Positions 26,634 through 35,029 of a stretch of DNA of 64,000 bases are shown piece by piece (position 1 is the first letter of the stretch; every line of letters begins with the position of its first letter). Source of the DNA: Clostridiaceae bacterium (GTDB lineage Bacteria; Bacillota; Clostridia; DSM-8532); assembly GCA_012719545.1 (NCBI GenBank), contig JAAYAD010000057.1, forward strand, positions 22,448-86,447, in the 5' to 3' direction. The translations under genes were made by a program, and so were the position numbers. The notes beneath the pieces were generated by a model. It searched no databases. It had not been told where the DNA came from and saw only the letters and a program-made list of their open reading frames with translations.

Positions 26634-27854
26634 ATGTCTTCTTTGCTGATTATAATTATTTATCTAGCGTTTATCAGCCTGGGCTTACCAGATTCTCTTT
26701 TAGGAACAGCCTGGCCGTTGATGAGAATAGACTTCAATTCGCCCATGGAGGCCGCTGGCCTTGTTTCAATGATGATTTCCGGCTGCACAATTATATCGAC
26801 ATTTTCAACGGGATACATATTAAAGTGGCTGGATACAGGAAAATTGGTGCTTATAAGCTGCATTATGACTGCAAGCGCATTATTGGGATTTTCAATGGCA
26901 CCTTCAATAATATGGCTTTTTATTTTGGCCATACCCCTTGGCCTTGGCGCTGGTGCCGTAGATGCGTCATTAAACAGCTATGTGGCTTATCATTATAAAT
27001 CTTATCATATGAATTGGCTTCATTGCTTCTGGGGCGTTGGAGCCTCCCTTGGACCACTTATTTTATCATACTTTATGAGGGTTCAAAACTCCTGGAGAAA
27101 TGGTTATTTAACAGTTTCAGGAATCCAGTTTGCTCTTGTGGCTTTATTCCTGGTATCACTTCCTTTATGGAAGCGTAATTCCGCCAATAAAGAAGAAGTG
27201 CAGGCACAAATTGAAGGGGAAAGTGCTGCTACACTTGAGGATTCAGATGTTAAGACCAATGTGAACCCTATAAAAATAAAGGGTGTTATATTTGCTATTT
27301 TGACCTTCCTGTTCTATGTAAGCGGCGAGGTTTCAATGGGTCTCTGGGGCAGCAGTTTCCTTGTAAATATTAAGGGAATAGCAGCATCTACAGCCGCTCA
27401 ATGGATATCCTTATACTATTCGGGAATTACCATTGGCCGTTTAATAAGCGGGTTCATCTCAATAAAGGTAAGTAACCCTGCAATAATAAGACTGGGCATA
27501 TTTATTTCTCTTACAGGCATTATTCTTATAATTTTACCATTGCCTTCAGTGTTTACGCTACTGGGATGTATGCTTTTGGGATTGGGCTTTGCGCCGATAT
27601 TTCCCAGCATGATTCATCAAACTCCCATTAATTTTGGAAAAGAGCATGCCCAGAAGATTATTGGATGGCAAATGTCATTTTCTTACATGGGAAATACTTT
27701 TTTAACGCCGCTTTTAGGCGCTGTGGCAGCAAGAACTACTATTGGAATATTGCCATACTGCATTCTGGGATATATTTTAATGGTGTTCTTATGTACTGAA
27801 CGGATAAATTTCATTGCAAGAAGCAAAGAAAGCTTAAAGACTTCAGAACAATAA
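26634..27854 (+). CDS. Major facilitator superfamily transporter
   Basis: MFS transporter of 406 aa with twelve predicted membrane segments and a charged central loop (about residues 180-212). The N-terminal half contains SLGLPDSLLGTAWPLM, GLGAGAVDASLNSYVAYHY and NWLHCFWGVGASLGP, resembling the fucose-permease/YfkF-like group of sugar or drug carriers. GGTGGGGGAACGAA precedes the ATG. It has no metabolic neighbours, so the substrate cannot be guessed. A strong terminator follows. Confidence 0.9.
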   Translation: MSSLLIIIIYLAFISLGLPDSLLGTAWPLMRIDFNSPMEAAGLVSMMISGCTIISTFSTGYILKWLDTGKLVLISCIMTASALLGFSMAPSIIWLFILAIPLGLGAGAVDASLNSYVAYHYKSYHMNWLHCFWGVGASLGPLILSYFMRVQNSWRNGYLTVSGIQFALVALFLVSLPLWKRNSANKEEVQAQIEGESAATLEDSDVKTNVNPIKIKGVIFAILTFLFYVSGEVSMGLWGSSFLVNIKGIAASTAAQWISLYYSGITIGRLISGFISIKVSNPAIIRLGIFISLTGIILIILPLPSVFTLLGCMLLGLGFAPIFPSMIHQTPINFGKEHAQKIIGWQMSFSYMGNTFLTPLLGAVAARTTIGILPYCILGYILMVFLCTERINFIARSKESLKTSEQ

Positions 27855-27877
27855 TCTAATACATACAGACAGGGCAG

Positions 27878-27903
27878 AAAGGACGCAAACAGCGTCCTTT
27901 TTT
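27878..27903 (+). terminator. Terminator of the MFS gene
   Basis: AAAGGACGC pairs with GCGTCCTTT around the loop AAACA, followed by further T residues. Confidence 0.85.
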
Positions 27904-28807
27904 AAATAAAGAATATAATAAGCCAAACATACGCAAAAGTATAGAGTAAGAGCAGCAGGAAAATAAAACGAGACATATGTATGAGTTCATGATTTAGCAT
28001 GCGAAAGTATGAATGGGCAGAATAACTAAAACTTGTCCAACAGCAAGCAAAAACTTAATTCATATATGTATAAGGAAGCAATAATTTATTTAGATGCAGA
28101 TTCTTATAAATGAACTTATCAGTTTTGCTTAAATTAATTTATAAGAATTAGTAAACTTAATAAGTAAGGATTTATGAGTAAGTTGATTAGAAATAATCTT
28201 AACCATAACTATGACCAGAATATAAAACATGAATTGTTATCATGACTTTTAATAAACATGTCTAAGATATCATTTAATTAAGTTAGTTTATTAGACGCAG
28301 AACTCCAAAAAAGGAAAAATAGTATTGTAAGTTGTTTCTAGGAATTTTTAATTGCTCACATTAGACAAAATAAAAATTTTGTATAAGAAGGAGTGGATTT
28401 TGGAATTATTTGTGCTATAATAAACTCAGGATTCGTTAGTGCCCGGACAAGCTCATATTTAACTAGACGAATTTGCTATTGATATTTAAGTTTATATAAC
28501 TGTACTTTTGATTATAGTTATTTTTACTTGGATTATTGATTATTGGATTATTTATTAATTAATTGATTAGTTATTACTTTGAGAACTTATTTCTGAAAAC
28601 TTAAATATCTCTTTGCAATATCACTTTGCCTGGTTCTAATGAATCGCTTTATGTACTGCTAGTTACATTAATTAAAACCTTTTATATTTAAAATTTAGTT
28701 TTAAGAACTTATTATATTATTTTTTATAATACTTTATATCAAAGCTTTGAGTTTATATTTTTAATTACTTATGAATTTACTATGCGTTATTTTGGAGGCT
28801 GTATTTT
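27904..28807. other. Long AT-rich non-coding region
   Basis: About 900 bases with very low GC, many stops in all frames and no recognisable gene. It contains an extended -10 promoter and a hairpin near 28413-28472 (annotated separately) and GGAGG (28794-28798) just before the recombinase gene. I see no CRISPR, IS or tRNA in it. It could hold a non-coding RNA, a chromosomal site used by the recombinase, or a decayed insertion. Confidence 0.6.
28413..28472 (+). promoter_or_regulatory. Extended -10 promoter and 5' hairpin upstream of the recombinase
   Basis: TGCTATAAT (28413-28421) is a perfect extended -10 with no clear -35. About 9 bases downstream ATTCGT-TAGT (28431-28440) can pair with ACTA-G-ACGAAT (28462-28472) around a GC-rich loop (GTGCCCGGACAAGCTC). 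The RNA would begin with this structure and run about 370 bases to the recombinase start: either a long leader or a separate small RNA. Confidence 0.45.
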
Positions 28808-29782
28808 ATGAGCCATAATTTTAATGATTTGCCTGACATTGTTGTTGAGTTTTTAAATTACATGCTTACTATCAAAAATAAATCTTCTAAGACTGTTTCC
28901 GAATACTACTATGATTTAAGAACATTTTTACGTTACATAAAAGTTGTCAAACACAATGCCGATGAAACTAAATTTGATGAATTGCCGGTTATAGATGTTA
29001 CCATTGATGATATAAAATCCATTGATCTATCAGATCTATACAGCTTTATGGCTTATATAAGCCGTGAACGCAATAATTCAGCCGTTACCCGTGCCCGCAA
29101 AGTCGCATGTCTGAAATCCTTTTATAAATACCTTTATACCAAGGTTAAGCTTATAGATTCAAACCCTGCAGCTGAATTAGATTCACCAAAAATTGTAAAG
29201 AGATTGCCCAAATACCTGAAATTGGATGAAAGTATTAACCTTCTTAAGTCTGTAAGCGGCAAGAAAAATGTCGCACGTGATTATGCCATTCTGGTTTTGT
29301 TCATGAACTGCGGTTTGCGGCTTTCCGAGCTTGTAGGAATCAACGTAAACAGCATTCGCGGCGACACTTTGACTGTTATAGGCAAAGGCAATAAGGAGCG
29401 TACAGTTTACTTAAACGAAGCCTGCCAAAAAGCCATAGCTGATTATATGGCCGAAAGAAGCAAATTAAAAGGCATTAAGGATCCAAAAGCTCTGTTTTTA
29501 AGTGAAAGAAAGGTTCGTATAAGCCCAAAAACTGTACAGTACCTGGTCAAGAAATATATAAAGGCTGCTGGTCTTGATGCTGATAAATATTCGCCACACA
29601 AGCTCCGCCATACTGCCGCAACTCTGATGTATAAGTACGGTCATGTTGATATAAGAGCGCTGCAGGAGATACTTGGGCATGAAAGCATTTCAACAACTGA
29701 AATTTATACTCATATTGATGAAGATCAACTGAGGAATGCTGTTAAGAACAACCCTCTCTCCTCTATTGTTAAAGAGTCTTAA
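28808..29782 (+). CDS. Tyrosine recombinase, XerC/XerD-like
   Basis: Tyrosine site-specific recombinase, 324 aa. An N-terminal SAM-like DNA-binding domain (about 10-115) is followed by the catalytic domain with all expected residues: Arg171 in CGLRLSEL, Lys193 in GKGNKERTV, His264 and Arg267 in SPHKLRHT, His291 in LGHES and nucleophile Tyr300 in TTEIYTH. The size and spacing match the chromosomal Xer proteins rather than phage integrases, though it is slightly longer (residues 46-66 are an insert). GGAGG precedes the ATG by 9 bases. A lone Xer protein may resolve chromosome dimers or act at a local site; the AT-rich region upstream is a place to look for that site. Confidence 0.9.
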   Translation: MSHNFNDLPDIVVEFLNYMLTIKNKSSKTVSEYYYDLRTFLRYIKVVKHNADETKFDELPVIDVTIDDIKSIDLSDLYSFMAYISRERNNSAVTRARKVACLKSFYKYLYTKVKLIDSNPAAELDSPKIVKRLPKYLKLDESINLLKSVSGKKNVARDYAILVLFMNCGLRLSELVGINVNSIRGDTLTVIGKGNKERTVYLNEACQKAIADYMAERSKLKGIKDPKALFLSERKVRISPKTVQYLVKKYIKAAGLDADKYSPHKLRHTAATLMYKYGHVDIRALQEILGHESISTTEIYTHIDEDQLRNAVKNNPLSSIVKES

Positions 29783-29909
29783 AGGCTGAATGAATGTCAA
29801 CGCAAGTTTTACGGCTGATACATATAGGTAGATACTTGTAGATGGATACTTGTAGGTAGATAGATAATTGTAAACAGAAACCAAATTAGCTGCAATTGAT
29901 TAATATTAA

Positions 29910-29946
29910 GATGGATGCCCTGTAAAAAGAGCATCCATCTTTTTTA
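29910..29946. terminator. Terminator between the recombinase and aminopeptidase genes
   Basis: AGATGGATGC (29910-29919) pairs with GCATCCATCT (29931-29940), followed by a T run on the plus strand. It ends the recombinase transcript and may partly serve the convergent aminopeptidase gene. Between 29783 and 29909 there is only a short tandem copy of GATACTTGTAG. Confidence 0.8.
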
Positions 29947-29951
29947 TAATT

Positions 29952-31478
29952 TTATTTTACGAATGCGCAATATCCTTTGTATACTGCGTAAATGTCAGCC
30001 TTGCTTGCAATTTCAAAAGGTGAATGCATGGAAAGCACAGGCACGCCAACGTCTATAACATCAACGCCAAGGTTTGCTATCATCATTGCGATGGTTCCGC
30101 CGCCGCCCTTGTCAACTGCGCCAAGCTCTGTAATATGCCACGGAATTTTATTGTCATTGAAGAGTTTTCTTACTTCGCCCAAAAATTCAGCATTGGCGTC
30201 GCTTGCTCCGGATTTACCCCTGGTACCGCTGAATTTCATTATTGCAATACCCTTGTTCAAATATCCTGCGTTCATCTTGTCATGGGTACCTTCGTAGTTA
30301 GGATCAAGAGCCGCATTAACATCTGCAGAAAGCATCTTTGAGCGCTCAAGGGCTACTCTTAAAAGGCGGTCAGAGTATTGACCCTCAGTTGTAAGAGCGC
30401 AGAGATCTGCAATAAAGTTTTCAAGAGCTCTGGATTCTGCTCCGGTATTTCCCACGCTTCCTATCTCTTCTTTATCGGTAAGATAGCAAATAGCAGTGTA
30501 TTCCGGATTTTCTGTTTCAAGTATAGCCATAAGGGCAGGATATGCGCAAACCCTGTCATCATGGCCGTAAGCACCTATCATGCTCCTGTCAAAGCCAACA
30601 TCTCTTGCCTTGAATGCAGGAACAAGCTCAAGTTCAGATGATATAAGGTCTTCTTCAACAATACCGTAGTTATCATGCAATAATGAAAGGATATTCTTCT
30701 TGAAACGATCCTTTTCATCCTTGTTGCCGTATGGTATTGCGCCAAGAAGGGCATTCATATGTTCGCCCTGGAATGCCTCATTGAGCTTCTTTTCATACTG
30801 ATCCTTTGCAAGGTGAGGCAATAAGTCAGTAATTGTGAATACAGGATCATTTTCATTCTCGCCTATATTTACTTCAACAACTGTTCCATCGGCTTTAACT
30901 ACAACTCCGTGGAGTGCAAGAGGTATTGCAACCCACTGATACTTTTTAATTCCACCATAATAATGGGTTTTAAAGAATGCCATGCCTGTTGATTCATACA
31001 GAGGATTCTGCTTAATATCAATACGTGGTGAATCCACATGCGCCCCTAATATCCTTGTGCCTTCCTGAGCCGGTTTTTTGCCGATAACGGAAAGAAGCAT
31101 CATTTTACCCTTAACTACACGATAAACCTTATCACCGGGATTAAGTTTTCTGTCGCCCATTTCATCAAGGTTTACAAAGCCTTTCTTTTTAGCAAGAGCA
31201 ATGCTTTCCTTAATAAATTCTCTTTCTGTTTTTGCTTTGTTCAGGAAATCCTTATATCCTTCACTGAAGGCGAATATTTTTTCTTTATCAAAATTAGTGC
31301 TGTCCCACACGTTGGTGGTTTCATAAATTAAATCGGATATATTTTTAACGGGTGCCGAAGAAGTATTCTTTCTGGGACGCCCGCGACCTCTTTTTGTTGC
31401 AGTTGGTTGAACAGAAGAACTTTCAACAGGGTTCTTTCTGGGTCTTCCCCTTCTTCTTTTCTCAACATTTTCCATCAT
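29952..31478 (-). CDS. M18 aminopeptidase with two N-terminal AT-hook motifs
   Basis: Zinc aminopeptidase of family M18, 508 aa. The catalytic part starts near residue 45 and contains GAHVDSPRIDIK (zinc His and Asp), CYLTDKEEIGSVGNTG (catalytic Glu), AYGHDDRVCAYPAL and the C-terminal MHSPFEIAS (zinc His). The first 40 residues are unusual: two AT-hook-like motifs, RRRGRPRKNP at 8-17 and KRGRGRPRKN at 29-38, each with the minor-groove-binding GRP core. Typical M18 proteins are about 430-460 aa and lack this. GAAAGGAGC precedes the ATG. The peptidase call is firm; DNA binding by the N-terminus is inferred. The gene is single, ending convergent with the recombinase. Confidence 0.9.
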   Translation of the reverse strand: MMENVEKRRRGRPRKNPVESSSVQPTATKRGRGRPRKNTSSAPVKNISDLIYETTNVWDSTNFDKEKIFAFSEGYKDFLNKAKTEREFIKESIALAKKKGFVNLDEMGDRKLNPGDKVYRVVKGKMMLLSVIGKKPAQEGTRILGAHVDSPRIDIKQNPLYESTGMAFFKTHYYGGIKKYQWVAIPLALHGVVVKADGTVVEVNIGENENDPVFTITDLLPHLAKDQYEKKLNEAFQGEHMNALLGAIPYGNKDEKDRFKKNILSLLHDNYGIVEEDLISSELELVPAFKARDVGFDRSMIGAYGHDDRVCAYPALMAILETENPEYTAICYLTDKEEIGSVGNTGAESRALENFIADLCALTTEGQYSDRLLRVALERSKMLSADVNAALDPNYEGTHDKMNAGYLNKGIAIMKFSGTRGKSGASDANAEFLGEVRKLFNDNKIPWHITELGAVDKGGGGTIAMMIANLGVDVIDVGVPVLSMHSPFEIASKADIYAVYKGYCAFVK

Positions 31479-31643
31479 ATTATAATAGCTCCTTTCGGGG
31501 TTATGCTAATTTATTGATACGTCTAGATTATACCACTTTTATATGAAAAAAATCCCTATAAAAATAAATTTAAATATAAATATTTATAAAAAATTATTAT
31601 TTTTTATGCTTTATTATTGAAGTTTATATTGTCAGAAATGTAA

Positions 31644-31682
31644 CAAAAAGGGCATCTCATAAATTATAATTATGGATGCCCC
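31644..31682 (-). terminator. Terminator of spoIVA
   Basis: On the minus strand GGGGCATC pairs with GATGCCC (31675-31681 with 31650-31656), followed by TTTTTG. It lies about 30 bases after the spoIVA stop. The rest of 31479-31707 is AT-rich with no gene. Confidence 0.8.
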
Positions 31683-31707
31683 AAATTTTTACCGGGTAAA
31701 GAAACCA

Positions 31708-33189
31708 TTATAATATAATACAGATTAGACCACCGCTGCCCTCGTTAATAATCTTCTGCAATGTCTCCTGAAGTTTTAACTGTGCGTCCTCAGGCATTCT
31801 GTACAGTTTATTCTGCAATCCTTCAGTAATAAGTTCATGGAGCGATTTTCCAAATATATTGGACTCCCACAGTTTTTCTGGCTTTCCTTCAAATTCTTTC
31901 AGAAGATAATTAACGAGCTCTTCGGATTGCTTTTCGGTTCCAACCAATGGCGCAATCTCAGTTTCTATGTCTGCTCTAATCATATGTATTGATGGTGCGC
32001 TGGCACGCAGTTTAATTCCAAATCTTGTTCCCTGACGAACAATTTCGGGCGGCTCAAGGGTAAGCTCATCAAGCCTTGGAGTTACGACACCGTAACCTTT
32101 TGTCCTAACCTCTGTCAATGCGTTCTCAACCTTCAGATATTCATTGCGGATTTCTGAAAGCTCTTTTAAGGCTTTGAACAGGCTTTGCTCTCCGTCAATT
32201 TCAAGGCCGGTGTCTTCTTTAATAATTCTGTAGAACAGCCCGTCGGCAGGTTTTATTTCTACATTAAGAATTCCTGTTCCCATTGATACGTCATTAATGG
32301 AAGCATTGCTCAGGAATTCATAGTTGCACAGCCTGCTTGCGGCATCATATGCCATTTTGACTGTTGATTTGTCCTGGATGGAGTCACGGATGGCGCACAT
32401 CATTTCTCTTCTGAGCCAATGATCACGGTCAAGGGACATCATCCAGCCAGGAAGATTGAAGCATATTTCACGGACCGGGAAGTCCATGAGAATTCCGTTC
32501 AATACTTTGTTAATTGAATTGGTGGTAAGATTCAGGCAATCTATGGGAATGACTGTCTTTGAATATTTTTCACTCAATTCCTTAGCCAGCTGTTTTGTTT
32601 CAGGAGCATCGGGAATTGCGCTGTTAAGCAGTATAACATAGGGTTTGCCTGAAAGGTTAAGCTCGTTTATGACGCCTTCTTCAGCTTTTTCATAGTCTTC
32701 CCTGGAGAACTGGGTAAAGGATCCGTCAGCAGTTATCATGATACCTATTGTAGAATGATCACTGATAACCTTGCGGGTTCCAATAGCCGCAGCTTCCTCA
32801 AACGGAATTTCGTATTCGGACCAGGGTGTTTTCACCATCCTGGGCATTTCATCCTCCATATGGCCGATAGCGTTCTTAACCATGAATCCGACGCAGTCGA
32901 CCAGCCTAACCCGTAAGGTGACATTGTCTTCCATGGTAATAGTGACCGCTTCGTTGGGGATAAATTTTGGCTCTGTTGTCATTATCATTCGTCCTGATGC
33001 ACTTTGTGGCGTTTCATCAACTGCCCTTTCTCTGTCGTACGGATTTTTGATATTGGGTATAACCAGGGTTTCCATAAATTTTTTGATAAATGTGGACTTT
33101 CCGGTTCTGACCGGCCCCACTACTCCTATGTAGATATCCCCCTTGGTCCTCTCTGCAATATCATTATATATACTGTATAATCTCTCCAC
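31708..33189 (-). CDS. spoIVA: Stage IV sporulation protein A (coat morphogenetic ATPase)
   Basis: SpoIVA polymerises around the forespore using ATP and anchors the spore coat. The protein is 493 aa from a GTG start at 33189, close to the 492 aa of Bacillus subtilis; GAAGGGGGA lies just upstream. A longer frame to 33270 has no ribosome-binding site and adds non-family sequence. The N-terminal ATPase domain has Walker A GPVRTGKST (residues 25-33), and IAERTKGDIYIGVVG matches the family start. The ATPase-domain continuation includes SASGRMIMTTEPKFIPNEAV and VDCVGFMV. The C-terminal sequence supports anchoring by SpoVM. Its presence shows that the organism forms endospores. Confidence 0.97.
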   Translation of the reverse strand: MERLYSIYNDIAERTKGDIYIGVVGPVRTGKSTFIKKFMETLVIPNIKNPYDRERAVDETPQSASGRMIMTTEPKFIPNEAVTITMEDNVTLRVRLVDCVGFMVKNAIGHMEDEMPRMVKTPWSEYEIPFEEAAAIGTRKVISDHSTIGIMITADGSFTQFSREDYEKAEEGVINELNLSGKPYVILLNSAIPDAPETKQLAKELSEKYSKTVIPIDCLNLTTNSINKVLNGILMDFPVREICFNLPGWMMSLDRDHWLRREMMCAIRDSIQDKSTVKMAYDAASRLCNYEFLSNASINDVSMGTGILNVEIKPADGLFYRIIKEDTGLEIDGEQSLFKALKELSEIRNEYLKVENALTEVRTKGYGVVTPRLDELTLEPPEIVRQGTRFGIKLRASAPSIHMIRADIETEIAPLVGTEKQSEELVNYLLKEFEGKPEKLWESNIFGKSLHELITEGLQNKLYRMPEDAQLKLQETLQKIINEGSGGLICIIL

Positions 33190-33251
33190 GGCCAATCCCC
33201 CTTCAGTATGAGTCGGTAACATGCATAACCCATGACCCATTCGGTCAATAT

Positions 33252-33281
33252 AAGTATATTGGACGGTCATTGGTTATATTC
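33252..33281 (-). promoter_or_regulatory. Candidate sigma-E promoter of spoIVA
   Basis: On the minus strand GAATATA (33275-33281), 14-base spacer, AATATACTT (33252-33260) resembles the sporulation sigma-E consensus (KMATATT with a spacer of 13-15, then CATACAMT). It is about 65 bases before the GTG start; spoIVA is a sigma-E gene in Bacillus. Confidence 0.4.
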
Positions 33282-33438
33282 AAAAATTAATAAAAAAATA
33301 TCTGATTATTTTATTCAGTAATCTATATGAAACCAGAAAACTTTGTATTTTTGATTTTCGCTTATAAAAGGAAATCTTTCTGTAAAAAATACAGATGTCT
33401 TAAGACAAAGCTTTAAAAACAATGATGGAGGTGCCCTT

Positions 33439-33723
33439 ATGAACAATATGCAGCAGCAAAATGCTCAAATGCAGCAGAACCAGCAGCAAATGCAGACTCA
33501 GCAAGGACAGGCAATGCTTTCAAGCAAAAACCTCACTATCCTTGAAGATATGCTGAATTATGAATCGCTGTATTATAAGAAGCTTAATATGTATTCCCAG
33601 AGTTGCAATGATCCTCAGCTGAAAGACGTATGCAACAGAGCAGCTCAACTGCATAAACAGCATTTTGATTTGCTTTTCAATTACCTCAATTCTCACAATA
33701 AACCTGCACAGCAACAGCAATGA
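33439..33723 (+). CDS. CotF-like spore coat protein, Gln-rich
   Basis: Small protein of 94 aa. Residues 1-28 are almost all Gln, Met and Asn, and the C-terminus ends in QQQQ. Between them, LTILEDMLNYESLYYKKLNMYSQ and LKDVCNRAAQLHKQHFDLLFNYL form the two helices of the CotF/ferritin-like coat-protein family. Such proteins are deposited on the spore surface. GATGGAGGTG precedes the ATG. It is divergent from spoIVA and 15 bases upstream of a second gene of the same family, so they are probably one sporulation operon. A palindrome GTCTTAAGAC lies about 35 bases before the start. Confidence 0.82.
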   Translation: MNNMQQQNAQMQQNQQQMQTQQGQAMLSSKNLTILEDMLNYESLYYKKLNMYSQSCNDPQLKDVCNRAAQLHKQHFDLLFNYLNSHNKPAQQQQ

Positions 33724-33738
33724 AAGGAGTGAAAATAT

Positions 33739-34023
33739 ATGCCTCATAATGCTATCTTTACAGAGCAGGAAATGATGAATGATGCTTTAAGTGCTGAAAA
33801 GCAGCTGATTACTGCATACGGAATCTATCTTGCAGAAGCCAGCTGTGAAAATTTAAGATCCCAGCTTACAAGAATTATTACTGAAAAGCAGCAGATTCAA
33901 TATCAGATATTCGATGCCATAAGGCAAAAAGGTTGGTATAACGTTAAAAACGCAAATATAAACGACGTACAAACAGCAGTACAAAAATTCCAGGGTATGC
34001 AGCAACAGATGCAGCAGCAATAG
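33739..34023 (+). CDS. CotF-like spore coat protein
   Basis: Second small coat-type protein, 94 aa. FTEQEMMNDALSAEKQLITAYGIYLAEASCENLRSQL and QQIQYQIFDAIRQKGWY match the CotF family (helical bundle with the GWY ending typical of the family). The C-terminus is again Gln/Met rich. GAAAGGAGTG precedes the ATG. Paired with the preceding gene and followed by a terminator. Confidence 0.88.
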   Translation: MPHNAIFTEQEMMNDALSAEKQLITAYGIYLAEASCENLRSQLTRIITEKQQIQYQIFDAIRQKGWYNVKNANINDVQTAVQKFQGMQQQMQQQ

Positions 34024-34033
34024 AAATTTAAAA

Positions 34034-34064
34034 GCCGGCATTTTAATGCCGGCCTATTATTTAT
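34034..34064 (+). terminator. Terminator of the coat-protein operon
   Basis: GCCGGCATT (34034-34042) pairs with AATGCCGGC (34045-34053), followed by a T/A-rich stretch. Strong stem, modest T tract. Confidence 0.75.
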
Positions 34065-34139
34065 TTATATAATAATTCCTGTTTTAACGATGATAAGCAA
34101 TACGATAATCTTTATTAATATCCGTATCAATATCAATAA

Positions 34140-34874
34140 TTATTTGTGGTTTTCAAACTGCAGCCTTGTTTTATCTGCTCTGTATTTTGTTACTATGTAT
34201 TCTACAGGCTGGCCGCTTTTGGAATAAAGAATATTTTTTATGCAAATCAAAGGCTGTCCGGGCTGAACCTTTAAATATGCAGCATCCTTGTGATCTGTGC
34301 ATATAACGTCAAGGGTGCTTTTTGTGTGTACCGGAATTAATGGATATTTGCCCCGCAAAACATCCCTGTTATTTGCAATATCCTCGCAGATATCAGGGAA
34401 AAAATCCTTGGGAATATATGAAATACTGAATGATAACAAATCATTGCCGAATGAATTAGAAAAAGTAATTGCGGCAAATTCATTCCTTGCATCGGGCTTT
34501 AAATTAAATGCCTCGGTTAAAAAAGACAGTTCCTGTCCTGTTATGGTTTCAACTGATATTATATTTTTCTCTGAAGGGTTCTTGCTGTCCAGTATTGAAT
34601 CGGTAAATCCGGTGTAATCCTTGATATTTATGTAAGTTTTACGAGCAGATACAAAGGTACCCTTACCCTTTAATTTATATAACTGTCCGCTTGCTGTAAG
34701 CTCATTGATTGCCTGTCTTACGGTAGGTCTAGAAATGTCGTATTGCTCACAAAAATCCTGTTCGGAAGGAATTTTGCTGTCAGCTGCAAACTCACCGCTT
34801 TCTATTTTTTCTATTATGAGATTTTTCAGCTGGCAATATAACGGTACATTGCTATATTTATTAATTGCGACCAT
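34140..34874 (-). CDS. GntR/HutC-family transcriptional regulator with UTRA domain
   Basis: DNA-binding regulator of about 244 aa. The winged helix-turn-helix (residues 1-72) contains PLYCQLKNLIIEKIESGEF, KIPSEQDFCEQYDISRPTVRQAINEL and GKGTFVSARK. The UTRA ligand-binding domain follows (about 90-240), ending with PVEYIVTKYRADKTRLQFEN. UTRA domains usually bind sugar phosphates, amino sugars or histidine derivatives. I use ATG 34874 because GGAGG lies just upstream, inside a longer possible start. The gene is alone; its targets are not evident in the window. Confidence 0.9.
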   Translation of the reverse strand: MVAINKYSNVPLYCQLKNLIIEKIESGEFAADSKIPSEQDFCEQYDISRPTVRQAINELTASGQLYKLKGKGTFVSARKTYINIKDYTGFTDSILDSKNPSEKNIISVETITGQELSFLTEAFNLKPDARNEFAAITFSNSFGNDLLSFSISYIPKDFFPDICEDIANNRDVLRGKYPLIPVHTKSTLDVICTDHKDAAYLKVQPGQPLICIKNILYSKSGQPVEYIVTKYRADKTRLQFENHK

Positions 34875-35029
34875 ACCTACGGCCTCCATCTAAATAATAT
34901 GATTGACAACATAATAACAAAAAGATGATAAGACAATATTACAGCATAATAAGTCCTAAAACAATAGGTAATAGTACTTAAATGCAGAAAAAAGCTAACA
35001 GTACTGAATAGTTAAGAACCTGGAGGTAA

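Noticed and set aside
28120..28160. Possible dif site (TTATAAGAATTAGTAAACT) in the AT-rich gap
   Set aside because: Only the right arm weakly resembles the Firmicute dif sequence and has a one-base gap; the left arm does not match.
29831..29854. Tandem copy of GATACTTGTAG after the recombinase gene
   Set aside because: Only two short copies in low-complexity DNA; no sign of function or of an attachment site.
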